Below are positions 1 to 7,985 of a DNA stretch of 32,599 nucleotides, in pieces. The first letter of the stretch is position 1, and each line of letters opens with the position of its first letter. The position numbers and the translations under genes are program-made. Source of the DNA: Pseudomonadota bacterium (GTDB lineage: Bacteria > Pseudomonadota > Gammaproteobacteria > Burkholderiales > JABEVD01); assembly GCA_021848705.1 (NCBI GenBank), contig JAJZTT010000013.1, forward strand, positions 1 through 32,599, in the 5' to 3' direction. The notes below the pieces were generated by a model. It was not told where the DNA came from and did no database searches. It saw only the letters and a list, made by a program, of their open reading frames with translations.

Positions 1-130
1 CTGATCCATGGTGGCAGCCGGGAGACCACAGAAGTTCTATTACTTCGACTTCTGAGGTGGGTACTTCTTGGCGCATGCGCCCTGCTCGGGAAGACAGGTT
101 CCTAGTTCCTTACCAAAGCCTGGATCAAGG

Positions 131-259
131 TCACGCCGCCTGAAACAGCCGGGGTCGCGTTCGAAGCACACAATGGTCGGCGAAATTGGAGATCATCACC
201 CACGTAAGCAGCCCCGGAGCGGCCATGCCGCCGTCGATGACGGCGGGCGGGTTCGACAT
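131..259 (-). pseudogene. Decayed IS66-family transposase (TnpC-like) fragment
   Basis: Minus-strand translation MSNPPAVIDGGMAAPGLLTWVMISNFADHCVLRTRPRLFQAA* resembles the IS66 TnpC core (..PVIDGGM.APGLLAWVMISKFADH..). A following GVTLIQALV-like match lies in another frame (ORF 102..302), consistent with frameshift decay. Recognised from memory, not searched. Confidence 0.55.
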
Positions 260-271
260 TGTATGGGTTGG

Positions 272-424
272 TCAGAAAATAGCGTAAACGAATGGCGCCC
301 AAGATGCTCCATCTACGATTACAAAAAGAACCGCAAGGAGGAGTAGTACCAGAACGAAGGGGATCAGCAATAGCCGCCCCCGTTTCGATAAAAGGAAGCG
401 TACGATTTCATCGATAACGGACAT
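272..424 (-). CDS. Small single-TM protein resembling DUF5989 (50 aa; absent from the ORF track)
   Basis: Minus-strand ATG at 424, TGA at 272-274: MSVIDEIVRFLLSKRGRLLLIPFVLVLLLLAVLFVIVDGASWAPFVYAIF. Basic N-terminus, one hydrophobic helix, APF(V/I)Y.(I/L)F ending typical of DUF5989. Starts 15 nt after the SGNH gene stop on the same strand. Confidence 0.7.
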   Translation of the reverse strand: MSVIDEIVRFLLSKRGRLLLIPFVLVLLLLAVLFVIVDGASWAPFVYAIF

Positions 425-439
425 TGGAGTTCCTGCCTT

Positions 440-1528
440 TCATTGCGTGCGTTTGCCAGAGTTGAAAAATGATGGATCAATATGCGCGCAAATTGCCCGG
501 GCCAGCTTTTCGTTTCCGCGCCCGGTCATGTGGCCATCTTCGTCAATGAAGTAAGGCGTTGGATCGTCGTTGAAGGCATCCGTTAGATCAATGACCCCCG
601 GAATTGGGTGATCAATTAGTCTTTTGTGCAAGATCGAGATCGTAGCCTCCATTGGCTCCCTGTATTTTTCGTAATATGTAGTTCCGACAAGGTTATCAAT
701 ATTAGCTCGATTCCCGTATGGAGTGGGTGGAATTATCACGAGGAACGTGAGTTTATGTTCACGGGCGAAGTTAAGGCCACTTTTTATATCGTAAAGCAAA
801 CGGTTGACTGCTGCGTTGGCTCCAAATGAATTTGGTTTGCATAGTCCGCTATTCAGGTTTTCAAAAGCGTGGATTTTTATTTCTGGATAGAGGAAAAGTT
901 GCACAAGCCGTGGATATCGCAGCAGGGCAATTTTTTCCGCCTCCGCCTTGTCGTTGGGGTATGGGATACAGCGATGCATCAGGTCGACGGGACCACTGAG
1001 TAGCAAAGTAAAGTCTGAATGAATATCATTTTCCATGAGCCATTGCAGGTACATGATGCTTGACGTGATTTCTTGGCCAGGAATCGCATAATTTATGATA
1101 TTGACATTGGATAACCGCCTTGTCAGGGCGGCGGCAACGGTATTCTCGTTGTCAACGTAGAAGCCTTGAGCTTGGGATGCCCCAAGAAGGAGACCAGTGT
1201 TCTTGTTCCTGGCAAAAGTGTTTGGAGCAAGACGCTGACCGAATTCGCCAAATGAGCCCACTGTGAGTTCTGCTTGCCGAGGAATCAGGCCGATACCTGG
1301 GATTTGTCTCATTTTCATGGTCTGCCAGGCGGATCTCCAGCGTTCGATTTCAACCTTGTCAGCATATGCTGGCAAGGCTGTGGACTGCATGCGCGCATGG
1401 ATCAAATTGACCGCAAACGCCAGAAAAGGGGGAGCAAAATATGCGGAAATATCAAGAAATCCGTCTATCAGTATTAAGACAACCAATATTTTGACTGTCG
1501 TTTTTGCATATTTAGCTTTGCTGGTCAA
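440..1528 (-). CDS. SGNH-hydrolase-like membrane-anchored protein (possible polysaccharide O-acyl modification)
   Basis: 362-aa ORF, N-terminal TM, GAS block near LLLGASQAQG and C-terminal D-x-x-H-type block DEDGHMTGRGNEKLA; neighbouring DUF5989-like ORF. Confidence 0.6.
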   Translation of the reverse strand: MTSKAKYAKTTVKILVVLILIDGFLDISAYFAPPFLAFAVNLIHARMQSTALPAYADKVEIERWRSAWQTMKMRQIPGIGLIPRQAELTVGSFGEFGQRLAPNTFARNKNTGLLLGASQAQGFYVDNENTVAAALTRRLSNVNIINYAIPGQEITSSIMYLQWLMENDIHSDFTLLLSGPVDLMHRCIPYPNDKAEAEKIALLRYPRLVQLFLYPEIKIHAFENLNSGLCKPNSFGANAAVNRLLYDIKSGLNFAREHKLTFLVIIPPTPYGNRANIDNLVGTTYYEKYREPMEATISILHKRLIDHPIPGVIDLTDAFNDDPTPYFIDEDGHMTGRGNEKLARAICAHIDPSFFNSGKRTQ

Positions 1529-1598
1529 TTTGTTCTCTTACTAGCCTGGATTTTGCTTAAAGTGAGGCTCCCTCGCCTTTTCGTCTTCCAATGAGCTT

Positions 1599-1721
1599 TC
1601 ATCCTACCAGTTTTTCGCCTTGCTGAGTGTTCATCCAGTCGCTCGGGAACTGCAGCGGCAATTTGTATCCGAGGGGCGAATGCATCCTCTTGCGATTGTA
1701 GAGCGATTCAGTACAACCCAT
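1599..1721 (-). pseudogene. C-terminal fragment of an IS3-family transposase
   Basis: Minus-strand MGCTESLYNRKRMHSPLGYKLPLQFPSDWMNTQQGEKLVG*; YNRKR.HS.LGY is the typical IS3-family OrfB C-terminus. The rest of the transposase is missing. Confidence 0.75.
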
Positions 1722-1778
1722 GTCACTGGCTCGATTGACTTACTGATCCATAACTGTCTTGCCGGTTTCCATGGGCGA

Positions 1779-2402
1779 CTATGCTTCGGGATTGCCTTCC
1801 TTCCTTGCAAGGGATAGCACCATGCGGGCGATTTCCATGAAACTGGAAGTTCCGGTCTTGTTCATGATGTGGGCACGATGAATTTCCACTGTCCGGTAGC
1901 TGATATCGAGGCGCTGACCGATTTCCTTGCTGGTGAGCCCTTCCATGGCGAGATCGAGGATTTCCCTTTCCCTTTTGGTGAGGCTGGCAAGCTTGCCTGA
2001 GACCGTCTCCTCTTCCTTCGTCTTCTCCAACCTTTGCCTGCCCTTTTGCAGGGCTTCTTGCACCCTGGCGATCAGAAGCGCACCGTCGACCGGCTTGGTG
2101 AGAAAATCGATCGCTCCGGCCTTGATGGCTTTCACCGTGATCGGGATGGTCCCCTTTCCCGAAAGAAACAGCACGGGGATCTTCATCGAGCGGCGCAGCA
2201 TTTCCTCCTGAAGCGTCGTCCCGTCCATCCCCGGCATGTTGACGTCCAGGATGGCGCAAGCATCTTCTTCCTCCAGGCAGTTCTCCAGAAAAGGCTCCGA
2301 TCCCGCGTAGCTTTTGACCTCGTATCCGGCAGCCTCCAGAAGCATGGACAGGGAATCGCGAACGGCAGCGTCGTCATCGACTACATAAATTTTCACGCTC
2401 AT
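1779..2402 (-). CDS. FixJ/NarL-type response regulator (receiver + LuxR HTH)
   Basis: From internal start MSVKIYVVDDDAAVRDSL; ILDVNMPGMDG phosphoacceptor region and LTKREREILDLAMEGLTSKEIGQRLDISYRTVEIHRAHIM HTH. The longer 524-aa ORF is an artefactual N-terminal extension over the kinase gene. Confidence 0.92.
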   Translation of the reverse strand: MSVKIYVVDDDAAVRDSLSMLLEAAGYEVKSYAGSEPFLENCLEEEDACAILDVNMPGMDGTTLQEEMLRRSMKIPVLFLSGKGTIPITVKAIKAGAIDFLTKPVDGALLIARVQEALQKGRQRLEKTKEEETVSGKLASLTKREREILDLAMEGLTSKEIGQRLDISYRTVEIHRAHIMNKTGTSSFMEIARMVLSLARKEGNPEA

Positions 2403-4114
2403 TTCGAAAGGGGAAGTGTGAAATGGAAAATCGCTCCCCTGGTGGTGTCCGGATCGAGCCAGAGCTTTCCTCCGTTGGTCTCGATCAGGGAACGGCTGAT
2501 GACGAGTCCCATCCCCATTCCTTTCGGCTTGGTCGTGAAAAAGGGTTCGAACAGATGGCCTTGATTCCCCGCATCGAAACCCGGGCCTTCGTCGCCGATG
2601 GAGAACTTCGCCAGTCCGTTCTCCACCCCGGATTTCACCCGGATCGAAACTTCCTGAAGACTCATTCCAGCCCCCTGCATCGCCTCGATGCTGTTGTTGA
2701 ACAGATTGTAGAGCACTTTCTGCGCATGCAGGCGGTTCGCTTTCACCGGCAGAAGCGTCTCGTCCAGATCGAGTTCGGCCCTGAACATCGTTCCGGTTTC
2801 GGATCTCAGCGAGGAGATCGCGAGGCGGATTTCCCGGTTCATGTCGAATTCCTCGACGGAAAATTCCCCGATGCCGAGAAGTTCGAGCATTTCCTGGATC
2901 GATTTCCCTGCCCGCAACGCCTGGGTTGCGCAGCCTTCCACCGCCCGGCCTATCCTTTCCAGGCTGGGCTTTTCGGATTTCAGGATCATCTGCGCAGCCT
3001 CCCCGTAGGAAGCGATTGCGAGCAGAGGCTGCCTGAGCTCGTGCGCGATCGCCGATGCAGTCTGGGATGCGATCTGGCTCTTCTGCAGCGTTCCCAGGAT
3101 CTTCTGCCTGTCCTGAAGATCCCTTTCGAACTGTTTTCTTTCCGAGATGTCCCGAATCGATCCCAGGATCACCGTCTCCCCCCGTACCTTCATCCTGGAG
3201 AGCAGCACTTCGGATGGGAAAGTCGATCCATCGAGCCGTTTGTGCGTCCATTCGAAAAAGTTCGATCCTTTGCGAATCGCGATCTCCTGCATGCTGGCGG
3301 CCTTTTCCTCGGAGGAAGTCCCGTCCGGCTGAAGTTCCGGAGAAATCTCCCATGGCTCACAGGAAAGGAGATCTTCCTCCTTTTCCGCCCCGAACATGTT
3401 CAGCGCAGCCCGGTTCACCGAAGAAAATTTCATCGAAGGAGGCATGCACAGGAGCAGTGCATCCCGGGAATTTTCGAACAGCTCCCTGTATTTCATTTCG
3501 CTGGAGGAAAGCGCTTCCTGCGCCCTGATTCTTTCGGTGATGTCCTCAGCAAAAATGACGATCCCGCCCGATTTTCCTTCCCCCGCCCCCCAGGGCCTGA
3601 TTTCCCATCTCAGCCACCGGACGGAACCGTCCATCCTGACGAACCGGTCTTTTTCGGAACGCAACACCTCTCCTGCAAGCGCCTTCCGGTGCAGATCCTT
3701 CCATTTGTCCGGGATTTCAGGAAAGACTTCATAGTGGGAACGCCCGATAACCCCGTCCCTGTCCAGTCCGCAATCCTCGATCCAGCGACGGCTCGCAGCA
3801 AGGTATTTCATCTCCCTGTCGAAAAGGGCGAGTGCTGCGGGAGCATGCTCGACGAAAAGCCGCAGCCTGCCCTCGCTTTCCCGCAGATCCGATTCGATTT
3901 TGAACTGCCTGTCCAGGGCAAAACGCGTCAAAAAATAGGAAAGTATCGAAGCGACAAGGACGTAGCACCACTCCAGCCAGGTATGGTAGAGCGTGAGCGT
4001 AGGTGTGTCATCGGCATAGTTCCCCAGCAGATCGTTGCTGACAAACACCCACAATGCGCCGGAAGCCGCGATGACCATCGCGAGGCGCAAGGCGACATGA
4101 TTCGAGTTTCTCAT
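2399..4114 (-). CDS. PAS-domain sensor histidine kinase (FixL-like architecture)
   Basis: 571 aa; N-terminal TM segments, two PAS regions, H-box AIAHELRQPL, N-box NSIEAM, G-boxes GDEGPGF and TKPKGMGMGL. Overlaps the regulator gene by 4 nt. Confidence 0.92.
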   Translation of the reverse strand: MRNSNHVALRLAMVIAASGALWVFVSNDLLGNYADDTPTLTLYHTWLEWCYVLVASILSYFLTRFALDRQFKIESDLRESEGRLRLFVEHAPAALALFDREMKYLAASRRWIEDCGLDRDGVIGRSHYEVFPEIPDKWKDLHRKALAGEVLRSEKDRFVRMDGSVRWLRWEIRPWGAGEGKSGGIVIFAEDITERIRAQEALSSSEMKYRELFENSRDALLLCMPPSMKFSSVNRAALNMFGAEKEEDLLSCEPWEISPELQPDGTSSEEKAASMQEIAIRKGSNFFEWTHKRLDGSTFPSEVLLSRMKVRGETVILGSIRDISERKQFERDLQDRQKILGTLQKSQIASQTASAIAHELRQPLLAIASYGEAAQMILKSEKPSLERIGRAVEGCATQALRAGKSIQEMLELLGIGEFSVEEFDMNREIRLAISSLRSETGTMFRAELDLDETLLPVKANRLHAQKVLYNLFNNSIEAMQGAGMSLQEVSIRVKSGVENGLAKFSIGDEGPGFDAGNQGHLFEPFFTTKPKGMGMGLVISRSLIETNGGKLWLDPDTTRGAIFHFTLPLSK

Positions 4115-4334
4115 CTGTGCTCGAGCTTGCGTTTACCCCCCTCCACTGACCTGAGTTCCGTCAGTCACTTTGCTTTTTGTGTATTTAATTAGCGTCTTGT
4201 CACCTTGTCAACCGGATCCGGGCAAAAATGATGCTGTATAGGTATTCATACTTATACGTGTTTTCCTGTATTGAAGATCAACCCCGGGATTCCTATATTT
4301 TCAACATTGGAGCCATGGTCAAGGAAGGAAATAC

Positions 4335-4697
4335 ATGCGCATTTTCGGGAAAAGATCCGGCCATTCGCCCGTCATGAATGATCTGCCTGCCCTCACGCTG
4401 GATGATGCCGGAATCATCCTCGGTTGCAGCGATGCCGGCGAATCCCTTCTCGGTTACCGCAGCGAGGAGTTGGTGCGCGCGCACATTTCCGAACTCATTC
4501 CCCAACTCGAGGAAATTCCGCTCATGAAGGGAAACGAAATCAACCCCAGGCTTTCTTTTCTCTGTCGGTGCGGGCATCCATTCCGGACACTCGACAGGAA
4601 TGGAAATCCATTTCCTTGCGAGCTCCATCTCTTCGAACTTGGCAACGCTTCCCGGCGCACTCTGAGAATTATCCTTAGGCCGCGCACTCCGTCCTGA
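4335..4697 (+). CDS. Stand-alone PAS-domain protein
   Basis: 120 aa, LTLDDAGIILGCSDAGESLLGYRSEELVRAHISELIP PAS signature, FLCRCG motif. Confidence 0.7.
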   Translation: MRIFGKRSGHSPVMNDLPALTLDDAGIILGCSDAGESLLGYRSEELVRAHISELIPQLEEIPLMKGNEINPRLSFLCRCGHPFRTLDRNGNPFPCELHLFELGNASRRTLRIILRPRTPS

Positions 4698-4705
4698 TCC
4701 AGGAC

Positions 4706-4734
4706 TTGACTTGTACCGGATAGTTTCATAGATT
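4706..4734 (+). promoter_or_regulatory. Candidate sigma70-type promoter for the MEDS gene
   Basis: TTGACT (4706-4711), 17-nt spacer, TAGATT (4729-4734), about 75 nt upstream of ATG 4809. Confidence 0.4.
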
Positions 4735-4808
4735 TATTCCAAGTACAGTTAATTCTTGCCGGCCTGAATATTTTCGATTCCGGCCGTTTGCGCCAGGGGA
4801 GGTGAATC

Positions 4809-5420
4809 ATGAACCAGGTCTCCACCGGTCGTCAGGTTTTTCTCGGCTTCGATCCGGGCAAATATCCGGAAGGCATCCACATGTGCTTCATCTTCAGTGA
4901 CGATGAGGAACGAAAGCACGTCCTTGCCAAATTCATGGAAAGCGGCTTCGGAGAAGACGACCAAGTCGCCTACTTCGTGGATACCATGTCCCCGGCAGAG
5001 CTCAGGGAACATTTTTCAGCCATGGGCGTGCATCTTCCGGATGACGACAGTTGCCTCCTCCTCTCCGCAGAGGAAACCTATTGCCCTGACGGCGCTTTCG
5101 CCGTGGAGCGAATGCTCTCCACCCTGGAAAACGCCTATCTTCGCTGCTGCGAATCCGGGCATTCCGGCCTGCGCGTCACCGGAGAAATGAACTGGGCGCT
5201 TCGAGGTATGCCGGGTTCCGAAAGGCTCATCGAATACGAATCCCGCGTGAACGACGTCCTGAAGAAATTTCCAGTCACGGCGATCTGCCAGTACGATGCC
5301 CGCCTTTTCGACGGAGCCACGCTGTATCGCCTTCTCACGGTTCATCCGATGATGATCGTCAACGGACGCGTGGTGCGCAACCCTTATTACATCCATCCGG
5401 AACAAGAGGCTCGCTCCTGA
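4809..5420 (+). CDS. MEDS-domain (methanogen/methylotroph DcmR sensory) protein
   Basis: 203 aa; HMCFIFSDDEERKHVLAKFMESGFGEDDQVAYF...TGEMNWAL...YESRVNDVLKKFPVTAICQYDARLFDGATLYRLLTVHPMMIVNGRVVRNPYY typical MEDS pattern. Confidence 0.82.
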   Translation: MNQVSTGRQVFLGFDPGKYPEGIHMCFIFSDDEERKHVLAKFMESGFGEDDQVAYFVDTMSPAELREHFSAMGVHLPDDDSCLLLSAEETYCPDGAFAVERMLSTLENAYLRCCESGHSGLRVTGEMNWALRGMPGSERLIEYESRVNDVLKKFPVTAICQYDARLFDGATLYRLLTVHPMMIVNGRVVRNPYYIHPEQEARS

Positions 5421-5446
5421 ATTCGACGGAACATCCCCGGGCGGAA

Positions 5447-7924
5447 GTGCTCGGCAGGCTGCTCGTCCTGCAGCAATCGATGGACATGCTCCCTGACGAA
5501 CGACACATGTCCGACTTTCTCTGCACCGCCCTGCTCGACATTCCGGGGATCAGGGCATGCAGCCTGCATTTCAGCCCAGCAGAGCCAACCCCGGATGCCG
5601 GGGAAATCATCCTCATCCGCAGCCCCAGGGAATGTTTCGGCGAGCTTCGGCTCAAACTGGATGACAGTGAAGCGTATCAGTCCTACCGCCCTTTCCTCGA
5701 CAACATCGCCCAATCCTTCGCCACCGTGCTCGAAAATCGCAGGAATGCTTCAGGCCTTTCGGAGGCGAATCGCAGGCTCAACAGGCTTGTCGACGAACTC
5801 GAGCAAAAGGTTCTGGAGCGAACGAGCGACATCATGAATGCCCGCCAGGCCCTGGAGACCAGCGAGGAAAGGCTCCGTCTCGCACTCGATGCTTCCAGCG
5901 AAGGAATTTGGGACTGGGATCTCGAGTCCGGCCTGGCCTATCTTTCCCCCCATTTCTACCAGATGTCCGGATACGATCCGCAGGGCGTCACGCCGGATTT
6001 CGATTTTTTCAAATCCATCGTCCATCCCGAGGATCTCGCCTCCTTCGTTTCTTCCATCCGGGACCATCTGGAAGGAAGAACTTCCTCCAGCGATGTCGAG
6101 TACCGCATGATCACCCGATCCGGCGCAATCCTATGGGTCCGGGAAAAGGGCAAGGTGATCGATCGCGATGCGCATGGAAAGCCGCTCAGGATGGTCGGCA
6201 CAATCGTCGACATCTCCAGCCTGAAGGAAAAGGAGGCCGCATTGCGGCTCGCGGGACAGGTTTATTCGAGCAGCAGCGAAGCGATCTTCGTAGCGAACTC
6301 GGAGAACTCCATCATCGCGGTCAACCCCGCCTTTTCAGAGATCACCGGCTACCCTGAGCCGGAAGCGATTGGAAAGGATTTCTCCTTCCTGAGCGAGAGA
6401 TTGCTCGACGAATCCACCCATCTGGAAATCCTGCGTTCCCTGAAGGAGTCCGGAAGATGGCATGGTGAAATCCTTCAAAGGCGCAGGAAAGGCGAGGTCT
6501 TTCCCGTTCAACTCACCATCGATACCGTATCCAGGGACGACGGCAGCGTCTATCGACGCATCGGACTTTTCATGGACATCACTGAAAGGAGGAAATCCGA
6601 GGAAATCATCTGGCGGCAGGCCAACTTCGATGTGCTCACCGGCCTCCCGAACCGGAGGATGTTTCTGGAAAGGCTGGACCAGGAAATTCGCAAGGCCAAT
6701 CGCGCGAAGGAAAGGATTGCACTTCTTTTCGTGGATCTGGACAGGTTCAAGGATGTCAACGACTCGCTCGGACACCATTTCGGCGATCTTCTGCTCATCG
6801 AGGCGGCAAGACGTCTCGAAAGCTGCGTCCGCGAAACCGACTCCGTGGCGCGCCTGGGTGGAGACGAATTCACCGTGATCCTCACCGGGATCCGCTCCCG
6901 TATGGATGTGGACAGGAGCGCAGCGGAAATCGTGGACAGGCTGGCCGCGCCCTACCGCCTCGGCAACGAGCAGCTGATCATTTCAGCAAGCGTCGGCATC
7001 ACGCTGTTTCCAGACGACGAATCGAGTTTCGAACAGCTTCTGAAATTCGCCGATCAGGCCATGTATGCCTCCAAGGAAAAGGGAAGGAACCGTTACAGCT
7101 ATTACAATCCTTCGCTCCAGGATGCGGTACAGAAAAGGGTACAGCTTTCTTCAGAACTCGGCCATGCGCTGGAAAACCATGAATTCATCCTGCACTTCCA
7201 GCCGATCGTTGAGCTTTCCACGAACAAAATCCTCAAGGCGGAGGCCCTGGTGCGCTGGCTTCACCCCTCCCGTGGACTGATCAGTCCGTCGGACTTCATT
7301 CCCCTTGCGGAAGAAACCGGACTCATCGTTCCGATCGGGGAATGGGTTTTCAGGGAAGCCATTTCCTCGGCCAGGAAATGGAGCAGCTTCATCGAAGGAA
7401 ATTTCCAGGTCAGCATCAACCTCTCGCCGGCCCAATTCAGGGCGGACTCCACCTGGACCGGAATCCTCCTGCAGAACTCGGGAGGGAAAATCGCGATCGA
7501 GATCACCGAAGGATTGCTGCTCAACCGCGACGGCCAGACCATGGAGAAGCTTTCCAGCCTGAGAAAAGCCGGGGTCGCCATCTCTCTCGACGATTTCGGT
7601 ACCGGGTATTCCTCCCTTTCCTATCTCAAGCAGTTCGATATAGACTTTCTGAAGATCGACCAGTCCTTCGTGCGGGACATGGCGAGCGACGCATCCGATT
7701 TCGCGCTATGCGAGGCGATCATCGTGATGGCGCACAAGCTTGGCATTTCCGTCATCGCGGAAGGGATCGAGACGCACGAGCAGAGGATTCTTCTCGGCAA
7801 CATGGGATGCGATTACGGCCAGGGTTTCCTTTTCGGGAAACCGGTCCCGGCCATGGAGTTCGGCAAGCGCATATCCAGGGAAAAGGCTAGAGCCAGCTGC
7901 GAGACCGATACCTCATCCATCTGA
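5447..7924 (+). CDS. PAS-GGDEF-EAL cyclic-di-GMP signalling protein
   Basis: 825 aa; GAF-like N-terminus, PAS repeats, ARLGGDEF with RETD five residues upstream (RxxD I-site), KAEALVRW, DDFGTGYSSL, EGIETHEQ. Start uncertain (GTG 5447 or an upstream in-frame CTG 5417). Confidence 0.93.
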   Translation: MLGRLLVLQQSMDMLPDERHMSDFLCTALLDIPGIRACSLHFSPAEPTPDAGEIILIRSPRECFGELRLKLDDSEAYQSYRPFLDNIAQSFATVLENRRNASGLSEANRRLNRLVDELEQKVLERTSDIMNARQALETSEERLRLALDASSEGIWDWDLESGLAYLSPHFYQMSGYDPQGVTPDFDFFKSIVHPEDLASFVSSIRDHLEGRTSSSDVEYRMITRSGAILWVREKGKVIDRDAHGKPLRMVGTIVDISSLKEKEAALRLAGQVYSSSSEAIFVANSENSIIAVNPAFSEITGYPEPEAIGKDFSFLSERLLDESTHLEILRSLKESGRWHGEILQRRRKGEVFPVQLTIDTVSRDDGSVYRRIGLFMDITERRKSEEIIWRQANFDVLTGLPNRRMFLERLDQEIRKANRAKERIALLFVDLDRFKDVNDSLGHHFGDLLLIEAARRLESCVRETDSVARLGGDEFTVILTGIRSRMDVDRSAAEIVDRLAAPYRLGNEQLIISASVGITLFPDDESSFEQLLKFADQAMYASKEKGRNRYSYYNPSLQDAVQKRVQLSSELGHALENHEFILHFQPIVELSTNKILKAEALVRWLHPSRGLISPSDFIPLAEETGLIVPIGEWVFREAISSARKWSSFIEGNFQVSINLSPAQFRADSTWTGILLQNSGGKIAIEITEGLLLNRDGQTMEKLSSLRKAGVAISLDDFGTGYSSLSYLKQFDIDFLKIDQSFVRDMASDASDFALCEAIIVMAHKLGISVIAEGIETHEQRILLGNMGCDYGQGFLFGKPVPAMEFGKRISREKARASCETDTSSI

Positions 7925-7985
7925 TACGAAATATTCCCTTAACATTGGGAGCGTATAGTTCGCTCATGCATCATTGCATACCCTC

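Noticed and set aside
2403-3353. N-terminal extension of the 524-aa ORF containing the FixJ-like protein
   Set aside because: The extension reads the kinase gene in a wrong frame; the real start is MSVKIYVV at 2402.
2423-4192. 589-aa plus-strand ORF
   Set aside because: Antisense shadow of the well-supported PAS histidine kinase; composition (Arg/Pro/His-rich) and lack of domains indicate non-coding.
4240-4275. Possible FixJ operator in TATAGGTATTCATACTTATACGTG
   Set aside because: Only an imperfect dyad; I cannot support a specific operator from one copy.
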